Positions 38,442-49,972 of a stretch of 64,000 nt of DNA are shown here, one piece after another. Under the pieces are notes generated by a model. That model was given only the letters and a program-made list of their open reading frames with translations. It ran no database searches and had not been told where the DNA came from. Source of the stretch: Ceraceosorus guamensis (lineage: Eukaryota > Basidiomycota > Exobasidiomycetes > Ceraceosorales > Ceraceosoraceae); assembly GCF_003144195.1 (NCBI RefSeq), contig NW_020290041.1, positions 62,001 through 126,000 on the forward strand. The letters run 5' to 3'. Positions within the stretch are counted from its first letter, which is position 1. Every line of letters begins with the position of its first letter. Position numbers and translations under genes: made by a program.

Positions 38442-40197
38442 ATGCAGCGCATTGTGCGCTTGCGAGGCTCTACAAAGGCGTTGAGCACCTCAGTTGGTCA
38501 GCAATTGCCCGCTGCTTTCCCTCCTCGAACTCGATTGCGGTTGCGGCAACACCTTGGCGAAAATCGTCCTCTTGACTTGTGCCCAGTGCAGATCCCATCT
38601 GCAGGCACCGCCGGCGCACCTTGGCGCAGCATACACTCCACCTCTACTCAATTCAATGCTGCCGGACCTGGTCCCAGCGAGCACCAAAACCGCGCAGCTG
38701 AACAAAGTCCGCCGCCACACTGGTCGTCCAGCAAGTCCAAGGGCAAAGGCGTGCAAACGAAAAGCGCAAGCTCCTCCCGCGTGAATCAGAGCTCGGTACA
38801 CTCCGCCGCACCGAAGCACGACGCCGGAACCAAGAGCGCACCTAGCACGATTTCTGCAAACGCTACGGGCCTCTCGTCAAAACATGATCCTGGGTCGACC
38901 TCACAAAGAAAGCCTTCTGCGCAGGAAGCCTCGCCCAAAGCTGTGCCTGATCAAACTTCTAGTGGCGGCGTGCAGACGGACGATGGCGCCAGACCTACGT
39001 TGTTGAAGCGAGCGCAGAATCTGTGGCAGACAATGCGGTTCCTGTTCAAGTTCTACTGGGCCGGATTGAAATCTATCTGGGCGAATCGCACTAGGGCGAA
39101 GGAGATCCAGGCTCGGGTGGCTGCTAGGCGAGCCGAGGGCAAGCTCGAACCAAATGAGCTGGGCATGACTTGGGAAGAGAAGCAACTGATGTGAGTAGAG
39201 CGTAGGGGAAACTATGTATGCTGAGTAGTTGGAGCTGCGGCTCAGTCGAAGAATGCCGCTGTGTACTGACGATGGTCGTTCTTTTTTGCGCTGCAGCCGA
39301 GTGCATCACTCCGACATGCGCAAGGTTCCTTTGTTTGTTGCTATCCTTCTCATTTTAGAAGAGCTGCTGCCCTTGCTCGTGATTTATGCGGTGCGTGCTT
39401 GCTAGAGAGCACCGCAGATCAGAAGCCCAAGCTGACAGCCGATTGCTTGCCCTCCCCAGCCTGGACTCCTCCCTTCTACTTGCATTTTGCCGTCTCAGGC
39501 TGCGAAGATTCGAGCGAAAGCGGAGGTCGCTCGTAACACTGCTGTCGCTCACTTGCGAGAGGCTCAAAGCGCTGGAACTCTGCCACTGAAGCTTAATGAA
39601 GGACCAGACGCCGAAAAGGAAGCACTTAGCCAGCTTCCCGCTCAGGAAGTCAAGGACCTGGCTCGCGTCTTTGCGTTGCCGACTTGGGGACCCTCGGCAC
39701 TTGTCGCACGCAGACTTCTCACGCACGCAGAGTACCTGCGTGGGGATGATGAGGCGTTGCACGCCAGCCAGGGCATCAGCTCAGGGCTACCTTCGGGCGA
39801 CGATCTGCTTCGTGCAGCAAGTGAACGCGGTTTGAGAGCTAGCGAAGTAGGATCCAAAGAGCTAAGCGGAGGTGAGTTGTCCTGGCGATGGTGGACCGCG
39901 CAACGCGGCTGATTCGCAAGGCTTTGCTTCCCTTCTTCAGCTTTGCGAGCATACTTAAAATTGGTGCGGTCGCAGCCTTTCAACCTGCTGATGCCGTTGA
40001 AGCTGTACGACAGGCCAACCCCTGCTGAGCTGCTAGAGAGCCATGGGAAGATATCTGCCGAGTCCGAGAAGGGCGTCTTAGCGCGCACAAGGGACGTCGT
40101 GGAGGAGGTTGTACAGGAAGAAAGGAGTAGAGAGACCAGGGAAGAGCGGAGCGAGGCTGAAAGTGAAGCTAAGAGGAAGCGTGAAGAGAAGCAATGA
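38442..40197 (+). CDS. LETM1-domain mitochondrial inner-membrane protein
   Basis: Four exons, 38442-39190, 39297-39390, 39460-39871 and 39941-40197, give 503 aa. The N-terminus (MQRIVRLRGSTKALSTS) is a typical basic presequence, followed by 130 disordered residues. The LETM1 core starts around residue 200 with FLFKFYWAGLKSIWANR, then HHSDMRKVPLFVAILLILEELLPLLVIYA, the single membrane helix. PGLLPSTCILPSQ follows; this motif selected the 3' splice site at 39459 over one 39 nt later. The ribosome-binding-like domain comes next (LPAQEVKDLARVFALPTWGPSALVARRL). LETM1/Mdm38 proteins serve K+/H+ exchange and membrane association of mitoribosomes. The tail is a highly charged coiled coil (EERSRETREERSEAE). 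It could be a divergent LETM1 paralogue rather than the main one. Confidence 0.88.
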
Positions 40198-40966
40198 TGG
40201 ACGACGCGTTCCTGTCTCTATCGCTCGGATACTGGAATCACTGCGCTCTCTCTCTCTCTCTCTCTTTCCTGCACTGTCGCCGAATAATATAGACACATCA
40301 TTCCGCACTCTGCTGCCACACAGTTGCGCGCTCTACCTTCCAAGAGGAGGGCTAGGTGAAGGGAAAGTCGTGACTTAGCTTATTCTGTCTGTTGTAAGTC
40401 TACGCCGGGGTCACACCTTCGTTCGTCCATTGCTATGCAAGTGCTCTAAGTTCAGATGAAGGTCAAGTCGCCTGTGGGGGCTGTGTACCGGATCTGCCAC
40501 CCTCCTGTGAGGGTGTCAAGTGAAGTACATCGAGCTCACGAGCCAAGATCACATGTGGTGAGGATGCGATTTTGACGTCACGTGACGGGAAATGGCTTGT
40601 GGAGCTGACGCAGCGCGCGTGGACCCGCGATGGCGCGATGCGTCTTTCGGCGACCGCTGTGCGCGGCCATCAGGTGAGGTAAGATGATCGATCATCAACA
40701 GACGCATATCTCGTGTCAGGTTGCGCGGCAAGGGCGTGAGTGAATGAGTCTGATGTGCGCTGAGCCACATCTTCAGAAGCTGCATCTCAATCTCCACCAT
40801 CACAATTACTCCAACAAGCAGGGCCTTGTAGTTAACTTTACACTCCCGCCACCTCTATTTTCACCAGGCACAGAGGCAGCAAGCTCTGGTGGCACCGGAT
40901 CAAGGCGCCGCACGCCCCACTGCAAGCAGGCACCCACTTACTTATTGGCTGTCATCTCCTCGCACC
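40198..40966. other. Spacer and promoter of the m-AAA protease gene
   Basis: Contains a (CT)n run at 40247-40264 and no supported exon. Confidence 0.5.
40247..40264. repeat. (CT)n microsatellite
   Basis: About nine CT units lie just downstream of the LETM1-like stop, probably in its 3' UTR. Confidence 0.85.
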
Positions 40967-43690
40967 ATGCTGCCGCGCTTCACAGCGCAAACCTCCCGTC
41001 TGGCGGCATCCACATCATTGCAGGTGGCCCCATCGCGCTTGACTTCCTATTGTGCTTCTTTGCGGGCCCCGCACGCTGCCAGTCTGGCCACTCATGGCTC
41101 TCAGCTTCACACTGCTGCCAGGAGGCGGCCTGAAGCTGCGGCATCTCGCAACAGAGAGCCACTGACCTCTTCCAAGCCTTCTGAGCTCCCATCTTGGGCG
41201 TGGTCAGCGCGAAGAGGTTATGCTCGGCCAGCTGATCAAGAACCGAAGAAGGACGAGCAGGTGGAGAAGAGAAGGGAGGAAGCAGCTGATGTGCAAGCCA
41301 AGAATGACAGCGATGTCCCGGGCACATCCAAAGCCGCTGAAACAAAATCTCCCGAGCAGAAGAAGAAGGAGTTCGAAGAAGGCTTGGAGCGAGGTCTGAA
41401 GGAGGCCAAGAAGGCGAAGGAGAGCAATAGGGACGATGCGCCGACAGATCCGTTGAGCCAGCTCAGCAAGTGGTTCCGTGACCAGGGTGAGAAGGCAGCG
41501 AAGGAACAAGAAAAGGCTGAGAAGGAGTCGAAGGATGACAAGGACTCGGACAAGAGGAGTTCCGGCGGCTTCGAAGGAGGCAACAAAGGGGGACCTCAGA
41601 TTCACGAGGTGCGCATCAATGGCAACCAGATCATCCTCACAATCGCCGCCACGTACATCTTGTGGCAAATCACTTCGCCTTCCACCTCTTCGCGCGAAAT
41701 CACGTGGCAAGAATTTCGAACGGCCTTCCTTGAAAAGGGCCTTGTAGACCGTCTCGTCGTGTCCAACCGCAGCAAGGTCAAGGTATTCTTGCACAGCAAT
41801 GCATCCAACACGATGCCCGGTCAGCCTTCCTCGTCTAACAGCAGCGCGCCGTACTGGTTCACTGTTGGAAGTGTCGAGGCTTTCGAGCGAAGACTCGACG
41901 AAGCGCAACAGAACCTGGGCATTCCTCCGCATGAGCGCATCCCTGTGGCGTATCGTGAGGAGATCAGCTGGGGCCAAACGCTCATCCACTTTGCTCCTAC
42001 TTTGCTACTCGTCGGTCTTATGATCTACGCCACACGCCGAGCAGCTGGTGGTATGGGGGGCGGCGGAGGCGGCGCGGGTGGACCAGGGGGCATCTTCGGC
42101 ATTGGCAAGAGTCGAGCAAAGATGTTCAATCAAGAAACGGACATCAAAACCAAGTTCAACCAGGTCGCTGGTATGGACGAGGCCAAGGAAGAAATCATGG
42201 AGTTCGTCAACTTCCTCAAGAAGCCTGAGCGATACGAGCGGCTCGGTGCCAAGATTCCTAGGGGCGCCATTCTTTCCGGACCTCCCGGTACTGGTAAGAC
42301 GCTGCTGGCCAAGGCCACGGCTGGAGAGGCTGGTGTTCCATTCCTGAGCGTCAGCGGTTCAGAATTCGTTGAGATGGTGAGTCCGCTGAGATCGTGTTCG
42401 GATCCTGACGTGGCGCCCCTCATTGACCGATGCTCTGCTTGATCCCACAAAAAGTTCGTTGGCGTCGGCCCTTCGCGCGTTCGAGACATGTTCGCCAACG
42501 CCAAGAAGAACGCTCCGTGCATCATCTTTGTCGATGAGATCGACGCCATCGGAAAAGCTCGGGGCAAGGGTGGTAGCATGGGTGGCAATGACGAGCGCGA
42601 ATCCACGCTGAACGAGCTGCTAGTTCAGATGGATGGATTCTCCACGACCGAGCACGTTGTCGTCCTGGCCGGCACAAACAGACCAGATGTGCTGGATCCT
42701 GCCCTGATGCGACCTGGCAGATTCGACCGACACATCGCCATCGACAGGCCAGATATCGGAGGACGCTTGGAGATCTTCAAGGTCCACTTGAAGCCTTTGA
42801 AGCTGGCATCGAGCACCGATGTCGACCTTCTGGCACAGAAGCTGTCTACTCTCACTCCAGGCTTCTCTGGAGCTGATGTTGCTAATGTTGCCAACGAAGC
42901 GGCACTCATCGCAGCACGCAACGGCGCGGATGCTGTGGAGGAGAAGCACTTTGACCTGGCCATTGAGCGTGTAATTGCCGGCTTGGAGCGCAAGACACGC
43001 GTACTGAGCCCCGAGGAGAAGAACATCGTTGCGCACCACGAAGCTGGACACGCCATTTGCGGTTGGTTCTTGGAGCATGCTGACCCTCTATTAAAGGTGT
43101 CCATCATTCCACGTGGTGTCGGCGCGCTCGGCTACGCTCAGTACTTGCCCAAGGAGAAGTACCTCTTCTCTACCGAAGCATTGATCGATCGCATCTGCAT
43201 GACATTGGGTGGACGCGTGGCCGAGGAGGAGATGTTTGGCAGCATCACTACCGGTGCGCAGGACGATCTGACCAAGGTCACCCGGATCGCATACGAGATG
43301 GTCAGCAGCTACGGTATGAGTCAGGACATGGGATTGGTGTCGTATAAGCAAGAGCAAGAGTCGTTCAACAAGCCCCACTCTGAAGCTACCGGTCAAAGAA
43401 TCGATGATGAGGTGCGCCGCATCATCACGGAGGCTCACGAGCGGACAAGGAAGCTGATTCACGAGAGGAGAAAAGAGCTAGAGACGGTCGCTCAGCGTCT
43501 GTTGAAGCAAGAAGTTCTGACGCGTCAGGATATGAGAGAGATGCTTGGCAGGAGACCTTTCAAGACTAGCGATGAGGCTGACGATTACCTGGACAAGAGA
43601 CTAGGCAGGGGCGAGTCTTCTGCTCCACCTCCGCCACCGGGTGAGCTCGGCACTCCTGGCGTCGCAGCCAAAGGCCCTCCTGAACCTTGA
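40967..43690 (+). CDS. AFG3: Mitochondrial m-AAA protease subunit (Afg3/Yta12 family)
   Basis: Inner-membrane ATP-dependent zinc protease that degrades and matures matrix and inner-membrane proteins. Two exons, 40967-42376 and 42455-43690, 881 aa. A presequence ([15 protein letters not shown]) leads to a charged coiled segment. Then come two membrane helices ([34 protein letters not shown]) around an intermembrane domain, and a Gly-rich linker. The AAA domain has Walker A GPPGTGKT near residue 440, Walker [13 protein letters not shown] near 490, and an Arg-rich second region of homology. The protease domain has HEAGH near residue 665. [13 protein letters not shown] opens exon 2. Afg3 and Yta12 are close paralogues and I cannot separate them firmly. 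The start was chosen as the first ATG with a good presequence. Confidence 0.94.
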
Positions 43691-46600
43691 GCGTGCGCGC
43701 GCGCAGTTTTCACTCTCGGTCCTTGATCAGTCATCGCACCCTCTTTCTTTCTGATTCCGTCGACTTCTACTTCATCATCACCCTTCTTCCCTCATGTTAG
43801 TAGAGCGTCGCCATATACTTTGGTCTCACATGCATTAGGGACACTTGTAATGCAACCGTGGAATATGCTCGATCGCCCGTGATACGAGTCGCACCGAATC
43901 CGGGTTGATGGCAATGACGAGGCGATGAGACCGTTGGCAACTAGCGGTGCTCTGAGTAGGAGAGCCGTCGGGCTGCAAGGCCAGTTTGACTAGCTGACGC
44001 AAAACGCTTCCCGGAGCTCGCATCCGAGACCATTGCGCTGAGACCTGTCACGCACTCAACGGGTAGAGTTTGATGATTCTGTCCCTCGAAACGTCGTCAA
44101 AGCTGCGTGCTTGAGACATGAGGTTCGTCTATCGCGCGCGCTGCGCCTTTCGAGAAGAGTCTTCTGCGCGATCCTGAGGTGAGCATGGGAAGGCGAGGCG
44201 ATCGAGAACGGCAATGACGACTCATATCTGCAAATTCGCCCTTGACCTCAACCCTCCGATTGTGCTCACAGACTTGCCAAGAGGGCGAAAGGATCAGACC
44301 GGATCAGACGACACGAGTCTTGATCACTAAAGTTGGAGGGAAAGAGGGCAGCAGTGGGCTCGAGAGGTCACGAGTGAGTACCCGAGTGAACGACGATTGC
44401 AGGCAGAATGGTGCGAGCAAACGCCAATATGACGCAACTGCGTTCCAAAGGACCCGACCGACCATACGAATTGGCTACGGGGGCGTAGTAGAGTGCGACA
44501 AACCCGCTCGATCTCTGGAGACATCTTCACATTGTTTGATCCTCGGGCCCACATCTCGAAGCGATCGACCTTGATCACGAGTAATCGAAAGCTTGGCAAG
44601 AAGCGTGATTCACAAATTCTTGATTTGTCGAGACGAGTGTACGAATTTGCCGGAGCAGGCGCGGGAGGTGATGATAAGGTTTGCGCATTCTAGACCCGGG
44701 CGCGAGTGTTTCGACCCAAGGGGTTGATCCCATTTCTCACTTTGACGTTCCATTTTGATTGACCGATGAATAGGCGGCATCTGACAGCAACGAGGCTTGA
44801 ATTGTGAAATTGGATGCGAATGTGATCGTTGATGCAATTAAGACGCATCAAATCGAGCGCAATTTGCCCCTCCCTTCGGACAAAGCTTTGTCACACACCA
44901 TATCCGAGCATCTGCGCGCGCGCGTGCGGTCGACGCTCGATCGGAGCCGATATATCGAATGCCCAGCCCCATCATTCTCGCGCATGTCCGCGTGCCCCAG
45001 CAGCACACGCATAGTGCATGCACCGCGCGTACCTTACCGTTCTTAGCAGTCAGCTTCAGAACCAAAATGTGAGTGGTAAGAATCAGGAATGCCTAATTAA
45101 CAACCACTTTGATTGTGATTCAATCGCGAATTCAAGATTCTCGTGCGAGCAGCGCGTGGGGTTCGAGTCGAGTGCCAATCTTCAATCTTCTAAACAATTG
45201 CGAATCGCGAAGCGCATGATGAATTCACCATCACGACTCTCTTCGTCGTCAGACGCTCATTCTTGATTGTCCCTGATTCTCACTTGTCATAGCTACCCTT
45301 CTCATGCCACCGCTTATTGACGATTGATCATTGCCACCAAATCAGTCACACTCTGTCGCGTCGGACCAGTACCCTTAACCCTTATCCGAAGAGACTATCC
45401 ATCTCTTCTCATTGCCGACCAATTTTGGTTCATCTCTGCGTGTGCAACTTATCAAACTAAACAACAGCTGTCTTCGCTATACCCACCGCTCTCTCGCGCA
45501 CGTCATCGGTCTGCATGCATTTTGACTCATCCATTCGGTCCGCGGATCGGCGCATCACCACGACCGACCGATAAGCACCCATCATCACTTCACATTGCTA
45601 CACTTCATGGACCGATCGCACCGATATCCGGACATCGCTATTGCTCCAGCCATCGAGCACTCAACAGCCTGCTTGCCCATCCATCACAAACTCAGCCAGC
45701 TGGCTCAGCTACACGCACGAACTAGTTTGACGACATTCTGATCCAGATTGCCACTACCGCCTACCTCGCTCTTGCCATCTACGCCGACCATCTTCATGCC
45801 GTGTCATGAGCTAGCACCGGTAGTGCTGTCGCTGCGCTCCCTCGTCTTGTCAGTCCTCAACATCGCTGCAGCAACTGCTGTTTGATCGTCCGCCGCGGCT
45901 TGCGTGCTAGCTACATTCCTTCTATGTCGGTCATGCTGGATCTTGTTTTGCTCTGATTGAAACATCCTCTCCGGAACCCAAACCGTCATCACACGTGTCA
46001 CATTCATCAAGCACCTCATCATCGACCATCGTCATCATTCGCGGAGCGCGTACGATCGTCGCGGACCTACACTCCTAATTCCAAGCATCCGGATTCATCG
46101 ATCGCGACATTCGTGATTCACGATCACGGCCAGCATACAGCAACGGCAGTTTCGAGTCTCACATCACGCACGCGCACACAACCACTCAACCAAAGAGCTG
46201 CCTCGCTGCCCCCTCCTCAACTGTAGCTGTCGCTCTGGAACAAATCGAAAGGGAAAGGCAGGACGCAAAGGAAGAGAAGCGTTTCGCTTTAGCTGGTCGT
46301 TCCTGCTTCATCGACCCCGCCAGTTTCTTCAGGCTTTGCTCTCCGTCAATCAGCGGCAGAGCGTACAGCGTCCGAGCATTGTCGTCCATTGGCTGCACCC
46401 TCGAGCACGTCAGCGTTGATTGTATCCTGGCCTGATCAGGACCGAGTTGACGATCCCGGTTCGCAAGTCTTGGCGGAGCTGTTTCACAATCGTTTGAGGC
46501 GAATCCTGGCGAGCCCGCTGCCTTGCGATCTTACGTCCGTCAGCGTCGAGAGCGAGGGCAGCAGCAGCAGGAGTTAGCCAAGGTCGCAGCAGCTCGACGA

Positions 46601-46896
46601 TAGCACCCTGCAGTCGCGACGCCGGCTACGTACTCCCTGCCGCGGCTCAATACTAGGGACTAGTGCTCACCTCGTAGCCGTGAGCATCGCAAGGCCAACA
46701 ATAGGTGTTAGCCGAATCCATCCATTCTGGAATATAAGAGGGCTGAGGGGGACAAGCTTGGTCGGGGCCCTGCTTGTATTCCAGCACAAGCCAGCCAGCC
46801 AGCCAGTCAGGTAGCCAGCATTTTGGACTGATACAGCTGCAAACAGAGGCTACCAAAGTCACGCCGCGCCCTCGTCACGCACACCTCATCGCGACC
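43691..46896. other. Long intergenic spacer
   Basis: About 3.2 kb. The stretch 45300-45900 is C/T-rich and promoter-like. One possible coding stretch at about 46226-46436 is discussed under findings. A (CCAG)n run lies at 46791-46810 just before the BioF-like gene. Nothing else is supported. Confidence 0.45.
46791..46810. repeat. (CCAG)n short tandem repeat
   Basis: Four CCAG units plus a variant, about 90 nt upstream of the BioF-like ATG. Confidence 0.8.
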
Positions 46897-48843
46897 ATGC
46901 TGCACCTGCAACTTAAAGCTGCATTGAACCAGCGCCGCAAAAAAGGTTCCCTTCGCGCTCTCACCGTCTTTCCTTCCATCACCTCGTCCGATAAGCGCAG
47001 AGGAACCAAGTCATCTGCAAGCCTAGACGGCACCTCGAACAACAAAGCCCAGCTTGTAGACTTCTCTAGCAACGATTATCTTTCCCTCGCGAGCTGCGAA
47101 GAAGTGAGGAGCAACTTTTTGGCAAGAGTTCACAAAGCCGTCAGCACGGGCGAGGGAGTGATGGGAAGCACCGGGAGCCGACTCCTAGACGGCAATTCGA
47201 CGGCTCATGTGCATGTGAGTAGGGGCCAACGCGGTCGTTTACGACGGCGCTGTCGCGTAGTGCGCTCACCCCGCTCCTAGTGACGCTGAACCTCAACTCT
47301 CTCGCCCTAATCCTGACTGCGCCTCTCCTGGCCCGTCGCAGCTGGAGAACCGCCTCGCTCGTCATTTTGATAGCGAAGCGGCGCTGCTTTTCAACTCGGG
47401 CTACGATGCCAATACTGCCCTGATGGCCACGCTGCCGCAGCCGGGCGATGTGATCCTGTACGACAGTCTGGTTCATGCCAGCACGCACGATGGCATGCGC
47501 TCCTCTCGAGCAGCACGCCGTATCAGCTTTGCACACAACTCGCCGAAAGACTTCGAGCGTGTCCTTCGCGATGTGCTGGCTCCTCCGACAAGCGTGCTCG
47601 AAGCTCTCGATCGCGCTGCAGCTGCCAAGACTGTTCAGCTGTCCTCGGATCTGCGCAATGGAAAGGTGAACGTCTTCATCGTTGTGGAGGGCGTTTACTC
47701 TATGGACGGCGATGTCTGCCCACTTTCCGAGCTCATGGACATTGCCGAACGACTTGTACCTAGAAGCGAAAATAGGCACTTTATCGTCGATGAGGCTCAT
47801 AGTGTAGGCGTATACGGCCCAAGAGGAGAAGGTCTTTGCTTTCAGCTCGGCCTGCACAAGCACATTTCCGTGCGACTAAGCACTTTTGGAAAGGTCAGTT
47901 TATACTCGATATCACCCGTGTGCGCGCGTCATCCAGCTCACCAGTCCACTCGACCCGCTTTGACGCAGGCTTTTGCCAGCAGTGGAGGTGAGCTTAGGCT
48001 CACAACAACGCTTGCGGATGCTGGCAGCACCATTTGACTGACTTTGCCTGCTTTCGCCGAATCAGCTGCCGTGCTATGCTCCCCACTCATTCGCCAATTC
48101 TTGCTCAATTATGGTCGTCCACTGGTGAGCCGGCCTTAGCGACCTTGAGCGAGTCCAGGTTCTGCACTGCTCACCTTTTGGTGCGACGCATCCCTCAACA
48201 GGTCTTCTCCACCGCTCTATCATTCAATACCGTCATGTCGATCGAGTGTGCGCTCGACGCGCTGCAGAATCGAGCAGATGCAAGACTGCGTTTCGAAAGG
48301 CTGTTCGACAACACCATGGCAATGATACGAGGACTCGTAAACGCCATCGAGACGAACAGCAATGTCGACGATGTCAATACTGACCCACATGAACGTCGAG
48401 CTCGACTTCCCTTGGCACTGACGCGCAGCGCCGATCCGGCGCTCGCCGCACTGCCTCCCTCGCCGATCATACCCCTCTTGAGTCCCCAAGCTGCTCAGCT
48501 GGCTCAGCACCTCAGATCTGCAGGCTTTTTGGTGCGCACTGTCATGTACCCCACGGTGCCCAAAGGTCAAGAACGAGTGCGCATCTGCATTCATGCGGAC
48601 AATACGACAGAAGATATCAAGCTGTTTGTAGCTACCGTCAAGCGATGGTGCAAAGAAGAGGATCAGGAGAAATCACAAAAAGATGCGGAAGGAGGTAAAG
48701 AGGAGCAGCAAGCGCTCCATTCGTATCCGACGGCGCCCGATGCCAAGCAAGAGTCATCATCGTCTGCTAATACGCTGCGCAGCATGAGTTCTGCACGCTG
48801 GTCCGCAATGCCCAAAGCGCAACGCATGAAGAGTCGCCTGTAA
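46897..48843 (+). CDS. 8-amino-7-oxononanoate synthase-like PLP enzyme with peroxisomal signal
   Basis: Alpha-oxoamine synthase of the BioF/KBL/ALAS family. Five exons (46897-47214, 47342-47893, 47969-47987, 48066-48124, 48202-48843), 529 aa. Landmarks are VDFSSNDYLSLA, GSTGSRLLDGNSTAHVHLE, LFNSGYDAN, FIVVEGVYSMDGDVCPL, and FIVDEAHSVGVYGPRGEG, with the Asp that pairs with the PLP ring. STFGK follows, its Lys at 47891-47893 being the likely Schiff-base residue. VFSTALSFN is the expected next motif. No mitochondrial presequence is visible, and the protein ends in SRL, a type 1 peroxisomal targeting signal. In other fungi the biotin enzyme BioF is peroxisomal, which favours that identity over 5-aminolevulinate synthase. 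A disordered Gln/Ser-rich stretch precedes the signal. Substrate remains inferred. Confidence 0.85.
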
Positions 48844-49972
48844 AACTCAATGTCCACGAACGTCAAGCCGGCAGCCAATAAGCCTTTTGCTCTCGGTTAT
48901 TTTGTACGCGAGCGCAACATAATCCAGGCTGTCGTGCATCTTCAAAAATCGCCACTTCATCTCACAGATTCTCGTCGAATTCGAATCTCCTCGCCAGAGC
49001 TGAAACGTTCAATATCAAAAGATCAGCAAGTCTGCATACTCGTTCGGCCTTCTTTATGCAGCAGAACTCGCACGCCATGCTGATGATCCACGATGCCACG
49101 CTCCAATCACGGTCACCGCCATTTCACTGCTCCTGCGTCACGTTGCCGTCCTGGTCGATGATCCTTCCCCCCAAAAAAGAAAGATCTAGTAGTAGTAAAG
49201 TTGCCTGCCTGCCTGCCTGCCTGTATCAATCGTGAAGTGTGAATGCTCGCCTCTCTGACCATCTTGATGAATGTTCAAGTCAGAGATCGACGATAGGGTG
49301 GCATCAAGTCAGACACTACTCCGATGCCAAATGTATTTGAGATCGCAAGGTGCGAGCGAGCGAGCGAGCGGGCTAGCGACAGGCATAATGAGCGCTGAGC
49401 CAAAATCTTGCGCTCGCGCACCCCATACAAGGCATAAAGGAGGTTGCGGTGCGCGAGCTGGAATATCTCTATTTCTCAGAGTGCCCTGTCACGAAGGCGC
49501 CCCGCTCGAGGCTCATCAGTGCTTTGCGAGCAGAAATTTGCCCCTCGTCACGATAATGACCCTGCGCAAACACATCTTGTGTTCCTTTCTCACCTTGACA
49601 GCTCGACAAAGGCTGAAAAAGGGCGCGAATTCGCATCCTAGCAAAGAGCACTCGGATCGAAACGAATAGCCGCGCAACATCACGCAAGCGTGAATCATCC
49701 TTTGTAAATCTTGGCATACGGATTCGGCTTCATTCTTTGGAGATCAATCACATTTTGGGTGGGGAACGGAGGGAAGAAAGGCGGGAACGGAATCGTACCT
49801 GCGTGCACAAACGAGGTTAGGATACCGATATGCACCGCGCCGTGTAGGAAGGAGCGCGTTCGAAAGGTCTCGACGAGCATGAGCTGATTGAATGCTTGAA
49901 AGTAGGGAGCTTGCGTTTTGAAGGCAATTTGCCTTGAAGTGTCTCCAAGGCGTGACTCGAGAAGCTGCCGCT
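48844..49972. other. Convergent spacer
   Basis: Between the BioF-like and Stm1-like stops. It contains a (TGCC)n run at 49202-49223 and a GAGC run near 49355-49370. No exon is supported. Confidence 0.5.
49202..49223. repeat. (TGCC)n short tandem repeat
   Basis: Five TGCC units. The same unit recurs at 52115-52163. Confidence 0.85.

Noticed and set aside
45110-45180. GGTTCGAGTC resembling a tRNA T-arm
   Set aside because: No acceptor stem or anticodon arm can be laid out around it.
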